This document shows, piece after piece, positions 1 through 8,800 of a stretch of DNA of 64,000 nucleotides. The stretch comes from Ochrobactrum vermis (GTDB lineage: Bacteria; Pseudomonadota; Alphaproteobacteria; Rhizobiales; Rhizobiaceae), in NCBI RefSeq assembly GCF_002975205.1, contig NZ_PCOC01000001.1, forward strand, positions 1,426,001 through 1,490,000. Direction: 5' to 3'. Below the pieces are notes generated by a model. That model was not told the origin of the DNA. It saw only the letters and a program-made list of their open reading frames with translations, and made no database searches. The position numbers and the translations under genes were made by a program. The first letter of the stretch is position 1, and each line of letters opens with the position of its first letter.

Positions 1-801
1 GAAGACCTTATCCGGGCACTGTTTTCCCGTGCAGACTGGTTGGGCTGGACCGCTTTGGGCGTCGCTATAATCGCGCTTGCAGCCTTCATTGCCATTATCG
101 TCCGCGAACTGATAGCGTTGCGTCGCCTTGCTTCCGTGCAGCATCTCCGAAAAGACGCCGCAGATGCGGCTGAACGGGACGATATGGCCTCCGCCAGAAA
201 AGCGGTAGACGCGCTGCGCTCGATTGCGGCAGGCTTGCCGGAGACAGCGCGTGGACGACAGCTTCTGGACGGCCTGACCGACGATATCATTGACGGGCGA
301 AACCTGATTCAGCTTGCCGAAACGGAAATTCTTCGACCTCTCGACCGCGAAGCACGCACGCTCATTCTGAATGCGTCAAAACGCGTTTCAATTGTCACCG
401 CAATCAGTCCGCGTGCACTGGTCGACATCGGTTATGTCATTTTTGAGGCAGCCCGGCTGATCCGCCGGCTTTCACAACTCTACGGTGGCCGCCCCGGCAC
501 GCTTGGTTTTCTGAAACTCGCCCGCCGGGTCATTGCACATCTGGCTGTGACGGGAACGCTAGCCATGGGCGATAGCGTTATCCAGCAGCTTGTTGGCCAT
601 GGCCTCGCGTCACGGCTTTCTGCCAAGCTCGGCGAAGGTGTCGTCAACGGTCTTATGACGGCGCGTATAGGCATTGCAGCCATGGACGTGGTGCGTCCAT
701 TTCCGTTCAATGCCGAAAAGCGGCCTGGCATCGGCGACTTTATCGGCGATCTTGCGAGGATAAGCGGCGAACGGCCAGACAAAAAGCATCCTGGAAAATA
801 G
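1..801 (+). CDS. UPF0283 / DUF697 family membrane protein (5' end outside window)
   Basis: The reading frame is open from base 1 to a stop at 799-801, so the start lies upstream; the TTG at 40 is only an internal codon. The visible 266 residues hold a hydrophobic segment (about residues 17-35), a basic stretch containing ALRRLASVQHLRKDA, a charged helical region and a C-terminal hydrophobic part (GFLKLARRVIAHLAVTG, then GLMTARIGIAAMDVVRPFPF) typical of the YcjF/UPF0283 inner-membrane family. Family members usually follow a YcjX-like GTPase gene, which would lie left of this window. The molecular role is unknown. Confidence 0.8.
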   Translation, partial: EDLIRALFSRADWLGWTALGVAIIALAAFIAIIVRELIALRRLASVQHLRKDAADAAERDDMASARKAVDALRSIAAGLPETARGRQLLDGLTDDIIDGRNLIQLAETEILRPLDREARTLILNASKRVSIVTAISPRALVDIGYVIFEAARLIRRLSQLYGGRPGTLGFLKLARRVIAHLAVTGTLAMGDSVIQQLVGHGLASRLSAKLGEGVVNGLMTARIGIAAMDVVRPFPFNAEKRPGIGDFIGDLARISGERPDKKHPGK

Positions 802-1048
802 CGACTTATTTCCGAAGCGTTAACCATTCGCGACGATTATGAGCAGATAGAAATCTGCGCCAGAATCGAACGATGCGGTGTAATGGCACGCCCCCCTCAA
901 TTGTGCCCTTCCCCTTCAATCGGCTTATGGCAGCGTCGGATTATCCGACGGTTTGCGAGGCGCGACCAGCTTTTGGTCGTGACATGCTGAAAAACAACGA
1001 TTAGGAATGACGTCCGATCAAGGTCGTGAATCCGGGACAGAGCTGAAT

Positions 1049-1582
1049 ATGAAGAACTGCATCGCCGCCTGCCTGACGCTGCTACCCGTGTCATTTTCTG
1101 CCGTGCCGGTTTTGGCCGCCGACAAAGACAAGCAGTTCTTTCAAACGATCGAGGGCCAATGGTCGGGGCCGGGCGAAATTGTCGCCGGAAAATACAAAGG
1201 CACGAAATTCGTCTGCAATCTGGCCGGATCGACACCGGATGAGAATGTTGGCATGACGCTTGACGGCACTTGCCGCGTTGGCGTCTTTTCACAGGCGATG
1301 AAGGCTACCGTAACGCGTGTTGGCTCCGCTTATTCAGGCACGTTCAATGACGGCGCTGCAGGCAAAGGTCTTGATGTTACGTCGGGTTCGGTCAGTGGCA
1401 ACAAAGTTGTTTTCGGCCTGAACCGCAAGCAGCTCAATGGCGCTATGCTGGCGCGTGTATCCGATCCAAACACGATGAATGTGACGGTTTCCGTTCGCGT
1501 CGATAAGGAACTGGTTCCGGTCATTGGCATGAACCTGAAGCGCGTCGATAATATCGCTGTCGGTAGTATCGCCAAGAACTGA
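1049..1582 (+). CDS. Secreted hypothetical protein with N-terminal signal peptide
   Basis: I do not recognise a named family. The 177-residue product starts with a clear Sec signal peptide (MKNCIAACLTLLPVSF, cleavage probably after the VLA near residue 23), so it is probably periplasmic. The mature part is rich in Gly, Val, Ser and Thr with alternating hydrophobic residues, suggesting a small beta-rich domain, and has two cysteines that could pair. The ATG at 1049 is chosen over the ATG at 1007 because the signal peptide begins there. The gene ends 7 bp before the end of convergent folK, with a terminator hairpin just after. Confidence 0.65.
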   Translation: MKNCIAACLTLLPVSFSAVPVLAADKDKQFFQTIEGQWSGPGEIVAGKYKGTKFVCNLAGSTPDENVGMTLDGTCRVGVFSQAMKATVTRVGSAYSGTFNDGAAGKGLDVTSGSVSGNKVVFGLNRKQLNGAMLARVSDPNTMNVTVSVRVDKELVPVIGMNLKRVDNIAVGSIAKN

Positions 1583-1589
1583 TAAATTT

Positions 1590-2117
1590 CTATTCGCACC
1601 ACCAGCCCGCATCCATGCGGGCTTTTTCTATTTCGGATTGTTCAATCCCGGCATTCCAGGCCGCAACCGTTCTACCTGCCACTTCAAGAGACGGTGCAAT
1701 ATCGTTCAATGGTACGAGAACGAAGGCTCGCTCGTGCATGCGCGGATGCGGAAGCTCCAGGGCAGCATCTGTCATGGCGACAGCCCCCCCATTTTCATCC
1801 TGCATTGCCAATATATCGATATCTATGATGCGCGGGCCCCATCGTTCGAGCCTGACACGCTTCAAAGAACGCTCCACATCGAGACAGGTTGCAATCAGTT
1901 CCAACGGTTGCAACGCGGTTTCAATTTCAGCACAGGCATTGTGAAACCACGCTTGATCCGTCTTCCCCCAAGGTGGCGTGCGATAGACTGCTGAAACTGC
2001 GATGACATCCGTGTCTATTCGTTCGTCTAGTATGCGCAAAGCCTTGCCCATCGAGGCGACAGGATCATCGATATTGCCGCCCAGCCCCAGCCAGGCCCGG
2101 TAATGTTTTTCGGCCAT
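1590..2117 (-). CDS. folK: 2-amino-4-hydroxy-6-hydroxymethyldihydropteridine pyrophosphokinase
   Basis: Transfers pyrophosphate from ATP to 6-hydroxymethyl-7,8-dihydropterin, the step before dihydropteroate synthase in folate synthesis (cytoplasm). The 175-residue product carries the HPPK hallmarks: GLGGNIDDP near the N-terminus, YRTPPWG, the signature RWGPRIIDIDIL near residue 95 and ELPHPRMHERAFVL. The ATG at 2117 overlaps the folB stop as TGATG; a GTG one codon earlier is also possible. It is the last gene of a folP-folB-folK minus-strand operon. Its 3' end contains a terminator serving the opposite strand. Confidence 0.95.
   Translation of the reverse strand: MAEKHYRAWLGLGGNIDDPVASMGKALRILDERIDTDVIAVSAVYRTPPWGKTDQAWFHNACAEIETALQPLELIATCLDVERSLKRVRLERWGPRIIDIDILAMQDENGGAVAMTDAALELPHPRMHERAFVLVPLNDIAPSLEVAGRTVAAWNAGIEQSEIEKARMDAGWWCE
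1604..1627 (+). terminator. Terminator hairpin lying inside the 3' end of folK
   Basis: A 7-bp GC-rich stem (AGCCCGC / GCGGGCT, 1604-1610 with 1617-1623) is followed by TTTTCT on the plus strand. It ends the secreted-protein gene at 1049-1582. The same bases encode the last residues of the convergent folK (...MDAGWW...). Confidence 0.7.
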
Positions 2118-2497
2118 CACTGCGGATAAACCACAGTTACTTCAACATGGTCCAACACACCCGGAACAGGCGCATTCGGCTTGCGCACTGTGATTTCCGC
2201 ACGCTTCACCTGCGGAAACCGCGCAGTCAGCGCTTTGGCGACATCAAGAGCAAGCGTCTCGATAAGATAGCGCTGACGACCGGTGATGATGTCTTGAATG
2301 ACAGCGAAAGCTATACCGTAATGCACCGTCCCGTCGATATCGTCATTTTGCAGCGCGTTCCCCGGATCGACATCCAGAACCGCATCGACATAAAAACGCT
2401 GACCGAGCTTGTGCTCTTCATCGAAAACGCCGTGGTGCGCGAAAAATGCGCAGTTCATCATTCTGATCGTGTACACGGCTTCACTTTCTGTTTTCAC
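2117..2497 (-). CDS. folB: Dihydroneopterin aldolase
   Basis: Cleaves dihydroneopterin to hydroxymethyl-dihydropterin and glycolaldehyde. The 126-residue product has the DHNA pattern: FFAHHGVFDEEHKLGQRF near the N-terminus and VRKPNAPVPG near the C-terminus, with the conserved Glu and Lys. The start is uncertain. An ATG at 2521 opens the same frame but has no Shine-Dalgarno and overlaps folP by 41 bp. The GTG at 2497 follows GCAGG at good spacing and gives the usual family length, so I prefer it; it still overlaps the folP 3' end. Translational coupling with folP and folK is likely. Confidence 0.92.
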   Translation of the reverse strand: MKTESEAVYTIRMMNCAFFAHHGVFDEEHKLGQRFYVDAVLDVDPGNALQNDDIDGTVHYGIAFAVIQDIITGRQRYLIETLALDVAKALTARFPQVKRAEITVRKPNAPVPGVLDHVEVTVVYPQ

Positions 2498-3329
2498 TGC
2501 GCCTGCATTGCAGAATATCATCTACAACCGCAAGTGCATCTCTATTAAAAGCGACATTGTGAACACGGAAGATGTCGGCGCCTGCCAAACGCAGTGCGAC
2601 TGACGTTGCTGCCGTTCCAATGTCGCGGTCGAGCGGATTGTCTCTGCCGGTCATGCCGCCGATAAAACGTTTGCGCGACGTACCGACAAGCAGGGGAAAT
2701 CCGAATTTCTGCAATTCATCTGCTCTGGCCAACAGCGCAACATCTTCATCCTTGTTCTTGCCGAAACCGAAACCCGGATCGAGCACGATGTGAGATTCTG
2801 CGATGCCTGCCCTCTTCGCTATATCCAAAGAAGCATTCAGGAAGGCGAACTGATCTTCGATGACATCGGCGAGAACAGGACGATCCCTGCTGGTATGCAT
2901 GATGACCAACCCTGCACCGCTGCTTCTAGCGACATGGGCGATTTCCGGTTCGCGTTGCAAACCCCAGACATCATTGACGATATGCGCCCCGGCACTCACT
3001 GCGGCTTGCGCCGTTGCTGCGCGGTACGTGTCGACCGAGATTATGCAATCATATTTCTCAACCAACGCCCTGATCACCGGAACGACACGAGCGATTTCCG
3101 TTTCGGAATTGACCGTAGCGGCTCCGGGGCGGGTCGATTCTCCACCCACATCGATGATCGTCGCTCCGTCGGCGAGCATTTGACCCGCAACATCGACAGC
3201 CCTTTTGAACTCATTATGATGGCCGCCATCGGAAAAGGAGTCCGGTGTGACATTCAATATGCCCATGATAACGGACTTGTCTCCCAGGCGAAGGCTTCGT
3301 CCGTGAGCAAGATGCCATTCTTTCGTCAT
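2481..3329 (-). CDS. folP: Dihydropteroate synthase
   Basis: Condenses p-aminobenzoate with hydroxymethyl-dihydropterin pyrophosphate; it is the sulfonamide target. The 282-residue product shows MGILNVTPDSFSDGG, then IIDVGGESTRPGA, DPGFGFGKN and GTSRKRFIGG, all canonical pterin-binding motifs of the TIM barrel. The open frame continues upstream to 3779, but that part runs antisense into the DUF922 gene and does not look like FolP, so the start is set at the ATG at 3329 (3350 is a possible alternative). First gene of folP-folB-folK. Confidence 0.95.
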   Translation of the reverse strand: MTKEWHLAHGRSLRLGDKSVIMGILNVTPDSFSDGGHHNEFKRAVDVAGQMLADGATIIDVGGESTRPGAATVNSETEIARVVPVIRALVEKYDCIISVDTYRAATAQAAVSAGAHIVNDVWGLQREPEIAHVARSSGAGLVIMHTSRDRPVLADVIEDQFAFLNASLDIAKRAGIAESHIVLDPGFGFGKNKDEDVALLARADELQKFGFPLLVGTSRKRFIGGMTGRDNPLDRDIGTAATSVALRLAGADIFRVHNVAFNRDALAVVDDILQCRRSENRK

Positions 3330-3500
3330 AGCGAAATGTTCTTGTACCATTTCCCCGTACCATTTCATTACGGCGAGGATGCAACCAACCTCGCCTAAAG
3401 TCATTTTGTGAAGGGCGTTATAGTTCTCTTGACGATTGCATGCCATGCTCGCGGCAGCAAAAAGCGAATTTCTTACTGGTTTTAGAAAGAGGTCCAGAAC

Positions 3501-4121
3501 ATGAATTTGAGGAAGAAGGTTCTGGCTCTCAGCGCAGTTCTCGCCATCGTAGCTCCACAGGCGGAGGCGGCAGCGATCTTTCGCGAGTTCAGCTATTATA
3601 CCGTGAGCGGCAAAACAGCCGCCGACCTCGACAAAGCCCTTTCCCGCAATGGCCCCTTCCTCAAGAAGACCGGTCAGCATCATCCCGGTGCTGCAGAAAT
3701 CCGTTTTGACGCAAAGGTGCGTTACGGTCGTGAGTCCGGGAAAGCATGCAAGGTTCAGGATGTCTATGTGAATGTTCATGCAAAGGTTTCCCTGCCGCGC
3801 TGGAAGCAGCGCCGCAAGGCCACGCCGGAACTGGCGTTGATCTGGGATACTTTGCTACAGGATATTCGCCGTCACGAAGAAAGTCACATCGTCATCGCCC
3901 GCAGCTTCGCAAGCCAGATGGAACGGGAAATACGCGGATTACGCACCCGCTCGGATTGTGCAGTGCTTCGCGCTGACATCGACAAGGTGACTGCGCGCCT
4001 CATGGAAGCGCATGATAAGGAACAGCAGCGGTTTGACCGGGTTGAGACGATCAACTTCGAAAATCGTTTCTCACGTTTGCTGACTTATCGCATGGAACGC
4101 GCCCAGCAATCTTCCAAATAG
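3501..4121 (+). CDS. DUF922 family secreted putative Zn-dependent peptidase
   Basis: A 206-residue exported protein: the signal peptide MNLRKKVLALSAVLAIVAPQ ends at an AEA|A site near residue 24. The motif HEESH at residues 125-129 (within RRHEESHIVIA) is the metal-ligand motif of DUF922 proteins, a metzincin-like group. The C-terminal half is helical and charged. An AGAAAGAGGT ribosome site precedes the ATG. No substrate is known. A RIME-like repeat follows it. Family membership is seen in the motif; peptidase activity is inferred. Confidence 0.75.
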   Translation: MNLRKKVLALSAVLAIVAPQAEAAAIFREFSYYTVSGKTAADLDKALSRNGPFLKKTGQHHPGAAEIRFDAKVRYGRESGKACKVQDVYVNVHAKVSLPRWKQRRKATPELALIWDTLLQDIRRHEESHIVIARSFASQMEREIRGLRTRSDCAVLRADIDKVTARLMEAHDKEQQRFDRVETINFENRFSRLLTYRMERAQQSSK

Positions 4122-4136
4122 CAAACTGCAACGATA

Positions 4137-4241
4137 CTAGAGCGCATCCCGAAAAGTGTGAAACGGTTTTCGGATAAGATGCGCGTTAAAACAAATATTC
4201 AGAGCGCCGATCCGATTCAATCAGATCGAAACGCGCTCTAG
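4137..4241. repeat. RIME / Bru-RS-like palindromic intergenic element, copy 1
   Basis: A 105-bp element bounded by perfect 9-bp inverted ends (CTAGAGCGC at 4137, GCGCTCTAG ending 4241). It contains two internal palindromes, GCGCATC...GATGCGC enclosing CGAAAA...TTTTCG, and AGAGCG...CGCTCT enclosing GATC repeats. This is the two-palindrome layout described for rhizobial RIME and Brucella Bru-RS elements. A related copy is at 58918-59018. Its right end overlaps and supplies the TAG stop (4238-4240) of the minus-strand flavoprotein gene. Confidence 0.85.
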
Positions 4242-4828
4242 CGCAATTCGCGCCGTATGGCCTGCGTCATCAAGGCTGCTTCGTGAAATCCGGACAGGAT
4301 CAGTTTCAGTTTTCCCGGATAGTGGCAGGCATCCCCAATAGCATAGACCTTTGGACTTGACGTTCTGAAGGTTTCCGGACTCACAGCCAGCATATTCCCA
4401 GTCTTCAGCAGTGAAAGCTCGGCCAGCGGATCGGGACGGATAACCTGCCCGTCCACTGCGAACGCGCCAAGACCCGATGCGATCACGGCTACGCTTGCTT
4501 CAAGCCTGTTACCATCACGGGTAAGTACAACGACGCCGCCACTATCAATAATGATACCGTCTACCACCCGATTGAAATGAAAAACCGGATTATATGGGTC
4601 GATCTGTTTGAGAAGCCGTTCAACAAGTTCCTCACCCATAATTTCGGAGAATCCGGGTACATCATAAATCGGCTTGTCGGCATAGAGTGCCGTACATTGA
4701 CCGCCTGGCCGATCACGGGCATCTATAAGATGACATCTGAAACCGAACAGTCCAAGCTGAAACACGCAAAAGAGTGCGACAGGCCCGCAACCGATTATGA
4801 CAATATCATTTTGCGGTTCGGTGCCCAT
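4238..4828 (-). CDS. Short FNR-like flavoprotein lacking the NADPH-binding domain
   Basis: A 196-residue relative of the thioredoxin-reductase-like ferredoxin-NADP reductases (YumC type, normally about 340 residues). The N-terminal FAD half is present (IVIIGCGPVALF, then RPGGQCTALYADKPIYDVPG and IASGLGAF near residue 120). The sequence then passes directly to the C-terminal FAD segment (VYAIGDACHYPGKLKLILSG). The ~115-residue NADPH domain with its second GxGxxS/A motif is absent, in one uninterrupted frame. It sits 24 bp downstream of a [2Fe-2S] ferredoxin gene, suggesting that it exchanges electrons with it. The TAG stop lies in a RIME-like repeat. It could be a functional FAD-only protein or a decaying reductase; intact conserved FAD motifs favour the former. 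Confidence 0.75.
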   Translation of the reverse strand: MGTEPQNDIVIIGCGPVALFCVFQLGLFGFRCHLIDARDRPGGQCTALYADKPIYDVPGFSEIMGEELVERLLKQIDPYNPVFHFNRVVDGIIIDSGGVVVLTRDGNRLEASVAVIASGLGAFAVDGQVIRPDPLAELSLLKTGNMLAVSPETFRTSSPKVYAIGDACHYPGKLKLILSGFHEAALMTQAIRRELR

Positions 4829-4852
4829 CGCATTACCGTTTTCTTCAAGGGA

Positions 4853-5809
<957 letters not shown>

Positions 5810-8800
5810 ATGGCTTCCAAATCCAAGGCACAGAAGCTCGACCTTGAGGTTGAAAAGGCACTGGAACAGGCACTCGATATCGATTTCGGCGACGATCTTG
5901 ATATCGACATGGACTTGAGTGCGTTCGATGAAGGCTTCTCCGTCGACGATCTGGAAGAGCAGATTTCGCGCGCCGCAGAAGAACTGGTTGCCGAACAGAA
6001 GACCAAGACGGTTGAGCCCCCTGCTGTTTCCCCTGTGGAAACTGCAGCGAAAGTGGCTACCATCACCACTGCTTCAGTGATTGCAACGCCTGCTGCGCCT
6101 CCGGTCCCACCAGTCGTCAAAGCTGCCGGACCAGTTTCGCAAACCACTGCCAGCGTTCAGCACAAGCCTGCCAACACCTCGAAAGCTGCAACGCCAGCGC
6201 CTGAGCCTGTCAGCAAGCCTGTTTCCGCAGCAGCTGTCGCGACGGCTACCAATATTGCATCGCCCGCCTTCACGCCGGCGAACGACGATTCCCGCAGCGA
6301 GAAAGCGATTATCGCAGCCCCACGCCGCGTGACGGAAAACTCGTCCAAGCTCTTCTGGACAACAACCGCAATCAGCGTGCTTTGGGCCGCGGGCGGTGTT
6401 GCGTTGAGCAAAGCCATCAATCCCGATGTCTTCTCAAGCTTGCAAGCCACCAAGGATTTCTTCACCTCGCCCGCCGGTCTTGGCGTTGTTGCGGGTGTAG
6501 CATTGCCGGTCGCCATGTTCTGGGGCTTCGCGCAGCTCGTAAAGCGCGCACAGGAAATGCATACGGCAGCGCGCAGCATGTCGGAAGCTGCCATGCGGCT
6601 GCTCCAGCCGGAAGCTGTGTCTGGCGACCGCGTTTCGACGCTTGGGCAGGCTGTACGCCGCGAAGTCGCAGCCATGAACGAAGGCATCGAACGCACTTTG
6701 GCGCGAGCTGTCGAACTCGAAACGCTCGTTCAATCGGAAGTTAATCAGCTCGAGCGCGCCTATAGCGACAATGAAGTTCGTATCCGCTCACTCGTCAGCG
6801 ATCTGGGCAACGAGCGAGAAGCCGTTGTAAGCCATGCCGAGCGCGTACGCTCCTCCATCTCCGGTGCGCATGAACAGCTGAAGGAAGAGCTTTCGAGCGC
6901 TTCCAACATCATTCGCGACAATGTTCTTTCTGCTTCGCAGCAGTTGAGCACCCTGCTTGGCGAATCCGGCGAACGTCTTATCGGAAGCATTAATGAAAGT
7001 GGCGGCGCCATTGCCGAAGCCATTGAAACCCGCACGGGCGATATCGGTTCCCGCATCACGACGTCCGGCGAAGCCTTCGCAAACCTGCTGGATACACGGA
7101 TCGCAACGCTCGATGAGCAGTCGCGCACTGTATCGGACCGCCTGACGGAGGCCCTGGACGAACGCACGACCGGTATTGCCAATCTGCTTGGCGGTGCAAC
7201 GCAGTCGATGGTCAGCGAATTTGACACTCGCCTTGCCAATCTTGAAAGCACCCTTTCTGATCGTGGCCGTTCGCTTCTGTCCGAATTTGAAGCCCGCGCA
7301 CATGCTCTCGACAGCAGCACTGAGAAACTCAATGCGGCTCTGGAGACCCGTTCGCGCCAGATCAACGAAAACCTCATCGCCCGTACCCGTGAAATCGCAG
7401 AGACCTTCTCCAGCGGTCGCACTTCTCTCAGCACGATGATCGACGAAACCAAGACCAAGATCGGCGAAGATCTCACTTCAATTGGTGAAAGCGTCGGCAG
7501 TATTCTTGGCGAAAAGGCCGATGCCTTCGCAGGCAAGCTTGCCGAAAGCCGCGATGTTCTCGCAGCATCTCTGGAAGGCGAGACCGAGCGTGTTTCCTCT
7601 GTCATTCGCGGCCATGCCGATACGCTTGCTGCACGCACGAGCGACATCGAAAATGCCGTCAATGCCAGCGCATCTGCGCTCAACTCCGTTGCCGATAGTC
7701 ATGCGGCAATTCTGGAAGAGCGGACCAATGCACTGCGCCAGACAATGGAAAACCACTCCGCACTGCTCGACACAAGCTTTGCAGACCACGCCCGTTCTCT
7801 GGAAGAACGCGCCACCACGCTTCATGGCGTCATTACGGGCAATCAGACCATGCTTGCTCAATTGATGGATGAGCGCGCTGCCGCAATGCGCGACAACTTC
7901 AACGAAAATCGCGAAGTTCTCGCTCGTACCTTTGATGAACGCGTGAATGCACTTCAGGCACTTATCGTCGATAATCAGGACACACTCGCACGTATTCTCG
8001 ACGAACGCGCAAGCAGCATGACTGAATCTATCGGTGCCGGTCGCGATGCATTCGTCGCCGCATTGGGTGAACATGTTCGTCAGGTCGAAGAACGTACAAG
8101 CGGCCTTCATACCGTCTTGAACGATCACAACAGCGCCCTTTCCGGTATTCTGGACGGTCATGAACGCACAATTGAAACCCGTGCGGCTGAAATCCGTTCG
8201 ACGCTGGGCGAAAGCACGGCTTCACTAAGCCAGACGCTGCAGGATCACAGCGACATTCTGGAACAGCGCACAACCAACTTGCACAACGCAATTGCGGACA
8301 GCAGTTCGACCATCAGCCGCGCATTCGAAGGCCAGACAGGCATTATTGAAGAACGCACGCAAACGATGGAAAAGGCGCTTAGCATCGGTGTGGACAATGT
8401 CCGCCGTGCACTAGAGCAAAGCGCTGGCATTGTTGCTGGCTCGCTGCGCGAGAAGATTGGCGAAGCCGCAAGCACGCTTTCGGCTGAAGCAGCCAAGGCT
8501 GGCGAAGCTCTGGACGGTTTCGGTGAAGCATTCAGTGCCCGCCTGATCGACAATCTGTCCGGCACAGAAGCACGTCTCGGCGACCGCGCTGACACGATTG
8601 CCGGCCGTCTCGGAGAGATTGAAAGCCGCCTCACCGGCGAACTTGGCTCAATCGAAGCCCGTATCGCCAATACCGCAAGCAGAACAAGCGAAACTCTTGC
8701 TGGCCACAGCGAAGCCTTTGCCGCAAGTGTTGCCGACAATCTGGCCGGGACGGAAACCCGCCTCAACGAACGCGCCAACGCCATCGCAAGCGGTCTTGAA

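Noticed and set aside
3330..3779. N-terminal extension of folP by 150 residues
   Set aside because: This part is antisense to the DUF922 signal-peptide region, has no similarity to FolP, and the pterin-binding enzyme is complete from 3329.
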